Shown here: piece by piece, positions 45,669 to 57,334 of the stretch
Numbering within the stretch: the stretch's first letter is position 1
How the letters are laid out: each line of letters opens with the position of its first letter
Source: Ypsolopha sequella
Lineage: Eukaryota; Arthropoda; Insecta; Lepidoptera; Ypsolophidae
Length of the DNA stretch: 64,000 nucleotides
Reading direction: 5' to 3'
Assembly: GCA_934047225.1 (NCBI GenBank)
Contig: OW204004.1
Location: 3,910,401-3,974,400, forward strand
Position numbers and translations under genes: made by a program
The notes under the pieces: model-generated
Databases searched by the model: none
Told to the model about the DNA's origin: nothing
Seen by the model: the letters and a program-made list of their open reading frames with translations, nothing else

Positions 45669-46489
45669 CTCCCTCTACTCTACTCTATAGGCATATAACA
45701 GTGCTATTGTATAAAAACGCATAGTACGGCTCATTTAGACTTGTTATACTATTTTAAATCACTTCTTAAATTGGTCACATAATTACAGATGTCGTCTACG
45801 TTTAAGGGAATCCCCCATTCAGTAGTGTTGCCATACGAAACAGCAATATAATATATATTTTTAAAAGTTTTACGGCCTTGGATACATGTCCTTTTGAGGC
45901 AGTCGAAAACGCAATATCTCTAATGTGAATTTTTGTTGCCATATATCTTTTTAATTATGGATTCTACCAGCAACATTAAAATTACGGTAGAATATGTCAC
46001 CGTATTGACCTGTCTACGGTAGGTGGTAGATTGAGAGAAAATACGGTGAATCTACCGTAATTACGGCATGGTTGGAGACACTGTTTCTCATACTCCTCAT
46101 TATTATCCCATACTTATTACTAATTAAACTACCGAACTCAGAATTAACAAAACTTATTATAATTTAAAATCTGCAAGCAAAATCAACAATTCTTTGAAAT
46201 ATTTATTTCTCATATTTCTTATTATTATTTTATACTTATTACTAACTAAACTACCGACCGAACCGAAGTCAGAATTAACAGAACTTGTTATAATTTAAAA
46301 TGTGCAAGCAAAATCAACAATTAATTTAAAATAATATTCGTTTCTCATATTTCTCATTATTATCCTATACTTATTACTAACTAAACTACCTAACTCAAAA
46401 TCAACAAAACTTCTTATAATTTAAAATGTACAAGCAAAATCAATAATTAGGAACATCAATTATTAGAAATAAAGACTAGATAGATATGT

Positions 46490-48841
46490 TTATTTTTTTA
46501 AATATCGTTTTTCTTGGTAATGTGTTCTCAAGAACAACAAAGCGTCAAGCATTCTGTCGGATAGAGAACTTCGTATTTTATTGCAAAAATATCCGGCCGA
46601 CGAGAAAACACGCTCACTTTCAACACTGGTAGGCAAAACTGACGTTAGATAATTGTATGCCTGAGTAAGATAAACTCGTCTTTCACCTCTATTGTCGTAT
46701 ATCGCTTTCTCAGTCATTACAAATCCCAAAAGATCAAATTAGGGGTGCTAACTTTCTGGACAGGAACGGAAATCTTAAAACCGTTTCGAGAAATATGTTT
46801 TCTGTACAGTTTCTTTTTATCAGATTAATAAATAAGTCTATATTTTTAAAGATATTTTAACAAAACACAATGAACTTCATTTGACTTATCTATGACGTCA
46901 TCAGAAGATGTATGAAAAAATTGCCTTTGCCTGCCCACCTTGCCTACAAAAAAAAGTAAATGTCTTGACATTTTGATTTGACATGCATGACAGTGCATTC
47001 CGAGTCACGACATAATCGATTATACCGCGTCTATAATCATTCCGAGTCACTGTGAGCCCGATAATGATAGCCGTTATGAAATTTAATTTAATCAACCGGC
47101 AGAATTCATACTGGAGACTCGGTTAATGATCAGGAACAATTTTTAATGACCCTATTCAGTCAGTAGGGAACAATTTTTTTTATGATTTCAAAAAGAACGA
47201 TCATTGAATCTTGTTTCTGATCACTAACCGAATATCCAGTATTAATAAGGGTGATTGATTAAATTTCACCTTGTATGTCATAGACGAAATCATTAACGAC
47301 GCCATGTTGACGCCATGCTATTATCGCCTATGCTTCAGAGCGTTTGCACTATGACCGATCTATGAAAAGTGATAGCTGGCCGGTGGTGGCAATTTCAAAA
47401 AAAGGTTATTCGGAGAATAAGAGCATTTATTAAACCATGATTCAAAGATTGTAGTTAAAAGAAATCACTTCTTGGATCTAGTAAAGTAGTATAACCTTTG
47501 TATTCACGAAACCTAAATAAATTTCTACAAATTCTGTCAACATTCATGTCGCGTTCAAAAGAACTCTAAATGGATTATAAGTATAAGCAGTGACGCCATT
47601 TTTCATTCGGAACGACTTGATGGGTGCGAGAAGTTTGATGGTAGTGTTAGTACTATTAACGCCATGCGGAACGCGCTGGGTGACTTGACTGACACATTTC
47701 TTTTTTTGTGGTAGGCAAAGAATTTAATCCCATCACGTCTCTAGTGACGTCACTTTCACTTTTGGCGGGTAAAATTTTAATATATTTTTTTAAATAGACG
47801 CAATGAATAAAATCCAAAAATATTGAAATTAGTTTCATAAAATAGTCTACATTTTCAAAATAAATTATAAAAAATATATATATCAGAAACATGCATGGCT
47901 AATTCGCCGGAAGGAAGCACTGCCTTCCTCTTTTTTTTTGCATTTTTCCATTTCCTTTTCAAATTCTTGTTGCAGAGTCATCTTACTCGTTGTAGCGAGA
48001 CAAGCTAGGGGTTCATCATCTTCATCGGAAGATAATAAAACAGCTGTCGTCTCTTCATTCTCTCTTTCTGTAACTCCGAGAGTGCTAGTACTGTTTTCTT
48101 TATATTTGATGCGTTTTAACATGCTTACAATAATATTACATATTTCTTCACTTGTGGGTTTCGGAAATGTATCGTCTTCTGAAGCACTGCAGCTGTAGAA
48201 GCTTTCAGAATCATGAAGGTAGTGTAATACTCCTGCTATTAATAGTCGTCTTTCTTTTATTCGCCTTCGTAAGTTCACAGCGAGACTTGAACTCAGATAT
48301 GTGTTTTGCTGGTCAAGTTTATTCAGCATAAATTTCAATGCTGTATCTGCCGTATAAAGTGTGGCATCACGTCGGCAAATAGATAGTACAGTAATTTTCA
48401 CTACTTCTAAACTACGATGGATATCGGTTAATGTTTGAGTTTCCACATCTGTGAAGGATACATCTGACTTAATGTCAATAAGAAGTTTGAAGATGCAGTC
48501 CTTCATTTTTAGGAACGATCCTATCATATGATTCATGCTGGACCATCTTGTTTGACAGTCTGGATATTTGCATGCAACTGGATATTTTCACCAAACTCTT
48601 TACTGATGTAAGCTCTAAGAGCATCGGCTTTAAGAGGTGATTTTCTGATTGATCTTACAAGATTTCGTTCTTTGCTAATCACCTCTTTGTATAGTCTTGG
48701 ATCAGCTGTGCGAACTCTTGAGCGTTCTACTTCGAAGCCATCATACTGTGTTGAAGAATCATTATCATCGTCGCTTTCTGAGTCTGAGTAGATTATGGAT
48801 TCCATTTCGTGCTGTAGGGACGGTTCGAAGTCATACAACAC
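46490..48841 (-). pseudogene. hAT transposase relic (element A, left arm)
   Basis: The minus strand starts at 48841 with an acidic block (YSDSESDDDNDSSTQYDGFE). After a frameshift near 48570 it continues DCQTRWSSMNHMIGSFLKMK, RSLEVVKITVLSICRRDATL and SSDEDDEPLAC to about 47900. The C-terminal block (46729-46490) has YNYLTSVLPTSVESERVFSS, AGYFCNKIRSSLSDRMLDAL, the hAT dimerisation signature with the catalytic E. The region 46730-47880 between them is non-coding, with a foldback insertion. The N-terminal DDE part is not represented. The right arm shares the same frameshift, so the inactivation is older than the inverted pairing. Confidence 0.85.
47070..47285. mobile_element. Foldback/MITE-like insertion in left arm
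   Basis: CATACTGGAGACTCGGTTAA near 47109 pairs with TAACCGAATATCCAGTAT near 47225-47242, and an outer GAAATTTAATTTAATCAA near 47080 pairs imperfectly with TTGATTAAATTTCACC near 47255. The same structure lies in the right arm at about 50940-51150. Confidence 0.6.
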
Positions 48842-49092
48842 TAATATAGCTCTTGTATCCCTTGTATCGCATAATTATCGAGCTGGCAACAGCAATTTGG
48901 TTAAGCCCGCTATCGCGCTCGGCGCTACACAAGAAGATAAAATATAGGTTAAATTTAAAAATCAAATAGAAAAATTCATCTGATTCCGATATTTCCGATA
49001 TTGGATCACTCAGTATCGGAATTGTAAAATCGGAACTCGCGTTCCGAGATTCCGATATTGCGATATTCCGAGATTCCGAGATTCATGCCCTA

Positions 49093-49466
49093 CAAGGTAT
49101 GTTGGTATTAATAATTAAAATAGTAACTACAGAATATTATAATAAAATCTTAAGTAAATAAACTAAGTTTTTTGAATTTATATATTTTTATCTATAATAA
49201 GAATGGTATTTTAATATTTTATGTTATAAATAAATTATAATTTTCGTAAAAGAGTATATATAAATCAATATACGATTTAAAGAATTTTCAAAGAATAATA
49301 AAATTAGGTCATGAAGTTAGATTGCTATGTATTTTCTCGAAAAATTGTTAGAAAACCTAATAACTTTATAATGTAATTCAGAAAAAATAGGCATCCAGAC
49401 AAAAACTTAAGTATTTAAATCTCGTGTATTTGATTCATAAATGGGTTAAAATGGGCAACAAAGTTA
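49093..49466. other. Spacer of the hAT A inverted pair
   Basis: AT-rich host or repeat sequence between the 5' end of the left hAT A copy and the 5'-truncated right copy. It begins with the 8-mer CAAGGTAT. No gene seen. Confidence 0.7.
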
Positions 49467-52400
49467 TGATTCTTCAACACAGTATGATGGCTTCGAAGTA
49501 GAACGCTCAAGAGTTCGCACAGCTGATCCAAGACTATACAAAGAGGTGATTAGCAAAGAACGAAATCTTGTAAGATCAATCAGAAAATCACCTCTTAAAG
49601 CCGATGCTCTTAGAGCTTACATCAGTAAAGAGTTTGGTGAAAATATCCAGTTGCATGCAAATATCCAGACTGTCAAACAAGATGGTCCAGCATGAATCAT
49701 ATGATAGGATCGTTCCTAAAAATGAAGGACTGCATCTTCAAACTTCTTATTGACATTAAGTCAGATGTATCCTTCACAGATGTGGAAACTCAAACATTAA
49801 CCGATATCCATCGTAGTTTAGAAGTAGTGAAAATTACTGTACTATCTATTTGCCGACGTGATGCCACACTTTATACGGCAGATACAGCATTGAAATTTAT
49901 GCTGAATAAACTTGACCAGCAAAACACATATCTGAGTTCAAGTCTCGCTGTGAACTTACGAAGGCGAATAAAAGAAAGACGACTATTAATAGCAGGAGTA
50001 TTACACTACCTTCATGATTCTGAAAGCTTCTACAGCTGCAGTGCTTCAGAAGACGATACATTTCCGAAACCCACAAGTGAAGAAATATGTAATATTATTG
50101 TAAGCATGTTAAAACGCATCAAATATAAAGAAAACAGTACTAGCACTCTCGGAGTTACAGAAAGAGAGAATGAAGAGACGACAGCTGTTTTATTATCTTC
50201 CGATGAAGATGATGAACCCCTAGCTTGTCTCGCTACAACGAGTAAGATGACTCTGCAACAAGAATTTGAAAAGGAAATGGAAAAATGCAAAAAAAAGAGG
50301 AAGGCAGTGCGTCCTTCCGGCGAATTAGCCATGCATGTTTCTGATATATATATTTTTTATAATTTATTTTGAAAATGTAGACTATTTTATGAAACTAATT
50401 TCAATATTTTTGGATTTTATTCATTGCGTCTATTTAAAAAAATATATTAAAATTTTACCCGCCAAAAGTGAAAGTGACGTCACTAGAGACGTGATGGGAT
50501 TAAATTCTTTGCCTACCACAAAAAAAGAAATGTGTCAGTCAAGTCACCCAGCGCGTTCCGCATGGCGTTAATAGTACTAACACTACCATCAAACTTCTCG
50601 CACCCATCAAGTCGTTCCGAATGAAAAATGGCGTCACTGCTTATACTTATAATCCATTTAGAGTTCTTTTGAACGCGACATGAATGTTGACAGAATTTGT
50701 AGAAATTTATTTAGGTTTCGTGAATACAAAGGTTATACTACTTTACTAGATCCAAGAAGTGATTTCTTTTAACTACAATCTTTGAATCATGGTTTAATAA
50801 ATGCTCTTATTCTCCGAATAACCTTTTTTTGAAATTGCCACCACCGGCCAGCTATCACTTTTCATAGATCGGTCATAGTGCAAACGCTCTGAAGCATAGG
50901 CGATAATAGCATGGCGTCAACATGGCGTCGTTAATGATTTCGTCTATGACATACAAGGTGAAATTTAATCAATCACCCTTATTAATACTGGATACTCGGT
51001 TAGTGATCAGAAACAAGATTCAATGATCGTTCTTTTTGAAATCATAAAAAAAATTGTTCCCTACTGACTGAATAGGGTCATTAAAAATTGTTCATGATCA
51101 TTAACCGAGTCTCCAGTATGAATTCTGCCGGTTGATTAAATTAAATTTCATAACGGCTATCATTATCGGGCTCACAGTGACTCGGAATGATTATAGACGC
51201 GGTATAATCGATTATGTCGTGACTCGGAATGCACTGTCATGCATGTCAAATCAAAATGTCAAGACATTTACTTTTTTTTGTAGGCAAGGTGGGCAGGCAA
51301 AGGCAATTTTTTCATACATCTTCTGATGACGTCATAGATAAGTCAAATGAAGTTCATTGTGTTTTGTTAAAATATCTTTAAAAATATAGACTTATTTATT
51401 AATCTGATAAAAAGAAACTGTACAGAAAACATATTTCTCGAAACGGTTTTAAGATTTCCGTTCCTGTCCAGAAAGTTAGCACCCCTAATTTGATCTTTTG
51501 GGATTTGTAATGACTGAGAAAGCGATATACGACAATAGAGGTGAAAGACGAGTTTATCTTACTCAGGCATACACTTATCTAACGTCAGTTTTGCCTACCA
51601 GTGTTGAAAGTGAGCGTGTTTTCTCGTCGGCCGGATATTTTTGCAATAAAATACGAAGTTCTCTATCCGACAGAATGCTTGACGCTTTGTTGTTCTTGAG
51701 AACACATTACCAAGAAAAACGATATTTAAAAAAATAAACATATCTATCTAGTCTTTATTTCTAATAATTGATGTTCCTAATTATTGATTTTGCTTGTACA
51801 TTTTAAATTATAAGAAGTTTTGTTGATTTTGAGTTAGGTAGTTTAGTTAGTAATAAGTATAGGATAATAATGAGAAATATGAGAAACGAATATTATTTTA
51901 AATTAATTGTTGATTTTGCTTGCACATTTTAAATTATAACAAGTTCTGTTAATTCTGACTTCGGTTCGGTCGGTAGTTTAGTTAGTAATAAGTATAAAAT
52001 AATAATAAGAAATATGAGAAATAAATATTTCAAAGAATTGTTGATTTTGCTTGCACATTTTAAATTATAATAAGTTTTGTTAATTCTGAGTTCGGTAGTT
52101 TAATTAGTAATAAGTATGGGATAATAATGAGGAGTATGAGAAATAAATATTTCTAATTATTTGGTTCTAGTTGTTGATTTTGTTTGCATATTTTAAATTA
52201 TATGATTATAAGGTGTTTTGTTTGATTTAGTAATAAATATAGGATTTAATAAAAGGACTGATTTTTGTACCAAATTAAAGAATACGATTTAAATATTTTT
52301 TTATTGAACCCAATCCAACTTCATACCGAATTTGTGCAATTAATAAAGAAAATGTACAAATTCTAACGAAAATACAAAATTCCGATATTAATATCGGAAT

Positions 52401-52468
52401 CCCGATATTGAGATCTAATATCGGAAATCAGTATCGGAATTGAAAACCTTCCGATATTACATGCCCTA
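49467..52468 (+). mobile_element. hAT element A, inverted 5'-truncated right copy
   Basis: From GATTCTTCAACACAG (about 49467) to the TIR ending at 52468 this is the reverse complement of 46084-48759 plus 42484-42803, about 99% identical, without element B. It differs by small indels (for example the A-run at about 50290 and a 13-bp insertion near 52430). It lacks the 5' TIR and first exon. The 8 bases after its end, ATACCTTG, are the reverse complement of the 8 bases after the left copy's 5' end. Confidence 0.92.
49490..51737 (+). pseudogene. hAT transposase relic (element A, right arm)
   Basis: Plus-strand counterpart of the relic at 46490-48841: YDGFEVERSRVRTADPRLYK, then 49692-50300 (MNHMIGSFLKMKD ... 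SSDEDDEPL) and the C-terminal dimerisation block at 51498-51737 (TSVLPTSVESERVFSS). It shares the frameshift before NHMIGSF with the left arm. A one-base difference in an A-run near 50290 changes the frame end (KKKRKAVRPSG instead of KKKEEGSASF). Confidence 0.85.
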
Positions 52469-52476
52469 ATACCTTG

Positions 52477-52920
52477 TACATTGTTAGATAACAAAAATAA
52501 TCATAAGGTATTTAAAATTAATACACCTTTGTATATAAAAGTCGTCGAAAAAAGATGATCTATTGAGTCTATTGATATGCACTGGCTTTTACTCACGATA
52601 ACCTTTATTTAGGTCCTTTTTGAAAATTTTGCTTTAAGTTGAAAAATTTTCTAAATGAAACTTAATTAGAAATAATAAAAAAGAAATTGTATTCTAATTT
52701 GGTAGAACTTAAGCACTCACCTATGTTATCTATGAACTTATTTCCAAAATATTTTACTAGTTACAAACAATCATAAATAGTAGCTTTCAATTAATACTAA
52801 TACTAAGTAGAAACAGTCTTTTGAGTTTTTAGGCACTTATTTTTCTTAAGAACTCTGAAATCTTTAGATAACATAGGTACATATAGGAACATAGGAACTC
52901 TTTACAACCAGACAAAGAAC
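52477..52920. other. No recognised gene
   Basis: AT-rich flank of the hAT A right copy. Nothing identified. Confidence 0.4.
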
Positions 52921-53290
52921 TGAAAAAAAATAAACTTTTAACAAAAAAATAGCAACCGACTTCAATAGTAACAGCAGTCATTCACTAAAAAGTTAATAAT
53001 AATTCTATAAAGACCGATGGTACCGAAGCAACACTTTTGCCGACTTCTTTCTTCCTGAAACATTATGTTATCTAGAACTCGGCGTATTTCCTACGATATA
53101 GCAACATAAAAACCAATATAAGAGCGCCGACTTCTAGATAACATAATGTTTCAGGAAGAAAGAAGTCGGCAAAAGTGTTGCTTCGGTACCATCGGTCTTT
53201 ATAGAATTATTATTAACTTTTTAGTGAATGACTGCTGTTACTATTGAAGTCGGTTGCTATTTTTTTGTTAAAAGTTTATTTTATTTCACA
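52921..53290. repeat. Near-perfect 150-bp inverted repeat (foldback element)
   Basis: The left arm of about 52929-53077 and right arm 53132-53280 appear fully complementary by eye; the outermost bases and an inner GGCG/CGCC pair extend the stem. The arms contain AGCAACCGACTTCAATAGTA and its complement, linking the hairpin to the lepidopteran 'gaagtcggtt' repeat that continues to the right. Confidence 0.92.
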
Positions 53291-53968
53291 TTTTTTAGTG
53301 TTGCTGGGTTAAATTGTGAGGTATAGGTAGTTCTTGCAAACGTGGTGTTAATATGAAACGAAGTTCAAGTGAGTATAAGTAGCCATGTTTGAGTAGCTTC
53401 CTGCTATTAGCACCCTAACACTACATGATTACCGCAATCTCGAGTTATGTGCTGTCATCCGTTGAAGAGTTCTACGGTGATGAAGCCGGGATCGAAATTC
53501 AGGTGGGTACACTGGCAATTTTCAGCAATGCCCTGCAATGAGCACCCTAACACAAACTGGTTGCCGCAATCTAAAGTTATGTGCTGTCATCCATTGAGGA
53601 GTTCTATGGTGATGAAGCCAGGATCGAAGGTCAGGTGGGTATTCTGATAATCTCCAAGTAATACCCTTGAATCAGCACCCTAACGCAGTGATTGCCGCAA
53701 TCTCGAGTTATGTGCTCTGATCCGTTGAAGAGTTCTATGGTGAATATGTTGATGAAGTAAGGATCGAAGGTCAGGTGGAAGAATGTCGATTTTCAAGTAA
53801 TACCTTGTAATCAGCACCCAAGTACATAGCGATTGCTTCAATTTCGAGAGATATGCTGTCATTTTCTGAGGAGTTCCACTGCCTATCTCTGAAGACCTTC
53901 ATCAGATCATGACCAAACCCAAAATGGGACCTACCTGGAAGTACACTCTTTCAAACAAAAAAAGAATT
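53291..53968. repeat. Older lepidopteran repeat, left half, with internal tandem units
   Basis: Within it, 53407-53870 holds four imperfect units of 132-141 bp (AGCACCCTAAC ... GCAATCTCGAGTTATGTGCT ... GAAGAGTTCTA ... GGATCGAA). The end CTTTCAAACAAAAAAAGAATT abuts the 8.7-kb transposon; the matching right half is 62650-62760. Confidence 0.75.
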
Positions 53969-53986
53969 CCCAGCTAGCAAAGTAAT

Positions 53987-54760
53987 CATAAAAGAAAATT
54001 TATTAGCACTAAAAAGTGTTATAAAAGTCATTTAAAAGCAACGCGGTGACGCATCTCTCAGCGTTGTTGTATATTAGTGATTCGTAACATGGTTTAGCTG
54101 TATTAGGTTAAACAGCCAAATCGTGATAATAAATGATGACATAAACGTTTACTCGACCGCTTTATAGAGCGCATATAACACAGCTGTAAAAAAGTTCTCA
54201 CAACGGCGATTTAGCGCTAATATGTTGTACAACAGGTTTCAATGGTACATTTATAAAGCACAGTAGATCTATTTGATGTATAAAGTCGCTGCATTAGCGT
54301 TGGTGACATATCTGCCACGCATGGATCTAATCAGTGATATAAACGAACATATTGCAGCTGATATTCATCAAATTTATCGTATAACAGCATTTCCTTGGTG
54401 CTTGTGTCCTGATGGTGACGTAACATTATTTAGCTGTATAATCGGGATAATAAGATATGACAGAAACGTTTACTCGACCGCTGTATAGAGCGCATATAAT
54501 ACAGCTGTAAAAAAGTTCTCGCAAAAGCTATTTAGCACTAATAGTTGTACAACAGGTTTTAATGCTATATTTACACAACAAATTTGATTTACTGTGGTTC
54601 CAAAGTCGCTGCTTTAGCATTATTTATATATCTGACACGAATTGATCTAATCCGTGATATAAAACAATACTTTGCAGCTGATATGCATCTATTTTATCGT
54701 CTAGCTATATAAACGTGATAAGGGATCTACATTAATATTAAATAGTTGTAAACTTACTTT
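53987..54760. repeat. Left subterminal repeat region, two tandem copies of about 317 bp
   Basis: GTTTACTCGACCGC followed by a TATAGAGCGCATATAA block and ACAGCTGTAAAAAAGTTCTC appears near 54149 and again near 54466. Other shared phrases are GTTGTACAACAGGTTT, AAAGTCGCTGC and GTGATATAAA. The motif ACAGCTGTAAAA also occurs near the right end (62542). Confidence 0.85.
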
Positions 54761-54966
54761 TGAAAGACGTTTATATGGTCATATAGTTACTTAAAAACGT
54801 TTTTTGGTTAAATATAACGCTAAAACAGCCCAAAATAGCTGCAAATGACACCTATATACCAAGTTTATGCTCGTTAAGATAATTTCCAACATCGAGTTAT
54901 CACAAAAAGCCGGCCATATTATTCTGTAAGTAAAGACTCGCACTCGTATCGTTCGTCATTGAAAAA

Positions 54967-57334
54967 ATGAATTTCGAATCTTTGAAAAGATTTAAAAGAA
55001 GTGGATCTTACAAAAGAAAAAATAGGAACAAGTACAAACAGTCACAATCTTTCCTGGCTAAGAATGAACCACAAAATCAACCTTGTATAGAGAATTTAGA
55101 AGATGGTTCCGTACATACCAAAAGTAATTTTTTATCAAAACAAGGCTCCAGCAAAGAAAATGAATCCGATAACGAAGTTGGAGAAGAAGAAATTTTATCA
55201 TTTTCAGAAATATCTGATAGTGAAACCACAAGTGATGAGATGGAAGATAAAAATCTTGATTTCAAGAAAAATGTCAAGAAATCGGCCATTCAATTTAATA
55301 TTTCACACAATGCTCTCAAGAATTTATTGGGAATAGTGAATAAACGACTACCAAATATATTACCCAATGACCCACGAACGCTGTTGAAAACTAATACGAA
55401 TATACAAGTCATTTCCATGGGCACTGGTCATTATTGGCATAATGGATTAAAAGAACCATTAATTCAATATCTACAAACCGCTCATGATGTACCAGAGAAG
55501 CTTGCATTGAATATAAATATTGACGGATTACCAATCTCTAAAAGCTCCAAAAGTCAGCTTTGGCCAATATTATGTACTGTTTATGAGATTCCAAAACTTC
55601 AACCTATTGTTATTGGAATTTATTCTGGTTATGAAAAGCCTCCAGATGTAAACATTTATTTGAGAATGTTTGTGGATGAAATGAAACAGCTTATGGGAAA
55701 TGGTCTCGTAATAGAAAATATAAATGGCAACGAATCAAGGGTAATTCTGAATATTAGAGTCTTCATATGTGACTCTCCAGCACGTGCCTTTGTTAAAGGT
55801 ATATATATAAATTACATATTGCGGCTGAACATCGTTTGTTTCTAGTAGTTCTGTTGCGTAGTTGTGCGTCAACCAAACTAGAATTCAAATAACATAATGT
55901 ATTTTAACATTAGACACATTTCATTTCATTAAGTCAACGACGAGACTTTTTTTCACTTTTAGTCTTTTGCTTGCTATCCATTGTAACTCCTTTAGTTTAC
56001 AGAGGTACTTTTATATATTAAAAACGCAGATTAAAAAAGTTCATTTTTTTCACTGACACATTTCATACCTTCTCTTTATAGGTAGTATGTAGGATTGTAG
56101 GTGAATGTGCAAGTTGTATATTGAACATCTTTTTTATTTTTCAGGTGTGTGTAACTTTAATTCTAAAGATGGGTGCCAAAAATGCACTGTACAAGGGGAA
56201 TACTCACATGTATCTCGCACTGTGTTTTTTCCAAAAGTTGGATGGCCGAAAAGAGTTGATGAGGATTTCCGTGCAAATAAGTATGGCCGACACCATAAAG
56301 TGGATTCACCATTACTAGAACTTCCTGTGGACATGGTTGAAGATATCATAATTGGAGATTCACTACATTTATTAGACCTTGGTGTAATGAAGCGCCTCTT
56401 AATCGCATGGAGAGATGGAAAGTACAGTAATAATTATGACACAAAGTGGTGCCATCAAGAAATAGTCAAAGTTACTAATTTTTTATCCAGTTGCAAAATG
56501 CCCAAAGAAATTCACAGGTCTGTCAGAGGCTTGGGGGAGTTATGCTACTGGAAAGGATCTGAGTTTCGTACATTTTTGTATTACTTAAGTTTCATAATTT
56601 GTAAACACACATTAAAACCTGCTGTATTTCAACATTTTCTGTGCCTATATTGTGCAATAACTATTTGTTCTAATGAAAATTATTTTCATTTCTTGGAACT
56701 AGCAAAAGAGTTGCTAGACATGTTCGTTGAAAATTTCAAAGACATCTATGGGAAAGATTACATAACTAGTAATGTGCACAATTTGACACACGTTGTCGAC
56801 GAGGTTAAAAAATTTGGAATACTACAAAAGTTCAATGCCTATCCATTTGAGAACAGATTACAAACCCTTAAAAAAATGATAAGACAAGGCAATAAGGCAC
56901 TTGAGCAAGTTGCAAGAAGAATAAGTGAAATTAGTGACGTCGAACTGAATTCTGCTGACGAAATTAGTAAAACATACCCATTTCTTAAAAAGTATAAACA
57001 TGATCAGCGTGTAACAGAACTGCACCTAGAAGGTTATATTTTATCATCACGGCAACAGGACAAGTGGTTTTTGAGCAACTTAGGTCATGTCATTGAAATT
57101 CAATGTTTCAGTAGTTCAGATAGTGGCATTATTATTCATGGTTATCGTGTAGAGACTCTTGGTGATGCCTTTGTAAATCCGATCAAATCTTCATACTTAA
57201 ATGTATACAAATGTGACCTTAAATCGATAAAAAAAACAGAATGTATTTACACCCTTAATATGATAAAATGCAAACTGGTATCCATTGATTATGAATCGAA
57301 TATATATTTTGTACCTCTACTTCATACTTTATAG
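54967..57334 (+). CDS. EnSpm/CACTA-like transposase (two exons)
   Basis: Exons 54967-55798 and 56145-57334 join at phase 1 through a 346-base GT-AG intron, giving 674 codons including stop (673 aa). The N-terminus (1-105) is basic then acidic and disordered. The DDE-like fold follows: INIDGLPISKSSKSQLWPIL (Asp186), PIVIGIYSGYEKPPDVNIYL and VFICDSPARAFVKGVCNFNS (Asp269), with Cys280, 288 and 291 in a CNFN...GCQKC knuckle. Then come HKVDSPLLELPVDMV, GDSLHLLDLGVMKRLL, RGLGELCYWKGSEFRTFL and NVHNLTHVVDEV...YPFENRLQTLKK. This order matches TNP2-type transposases of EnSpm/CACTA elements and their metazoan relatives. The third acidic residue cannot be assigned confidently. No stop or frameshift is present. 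Confidence 0.82.

Larger units (their letters stand above)
42804..46083 (-). mobile_element. hAT element B (3,280 bp) with 8-bp target duplication
   Basis: TIR CAGTGTCTCCAAC at both ends (46071-46083 on the complement), flanked by TTTCTCAT at 42796-42803 and 46084-46091. The subterminal regions repeat TTACGGT/ACCGTAA motifs. It encodes a BED-finger hAT transposase on the minus strand and is present only in the left arm of the hAT A inverted pair. Confidence 0.96.
42484..49092 (-). mobile_element. hAT element A (left copy of the inverted pair), with nested insertions
   Basis: The ends are TAGGGCATGTATTATCGG at 42484 and, on the minus strand, TAGGGCATGAATCTCGG ending at 49092. Both ends carry several TCCGATAT/ATATCGGA motifs within 110 bases, likely transposase-binding subterminal repeats. 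The flanking 8-mers differ (ATTAAGAC on the left, CAAGGTAT on the right), so the two ends do not come from one insertion event (see findings). It contains hAT element B (42804-46083), which contains hAT element C. Confidence 0.88.

Noticed and set aside
47656..47892. 78-codon ORF identical in both hAT arms (47656-47892 and 50335-50571)
   Set aside because: Identity reflects the inverted duplication. The sequence is low-complexity AT-rich with no hAT similarity.
42484..52468. Inverted hAT pair as an assembly fold-back artefact
   Set aside because: The left arm has a 3.3-kb insertion with its own target duplication that the right arm lacks, arms differ by small indels, and outer flanks differ.
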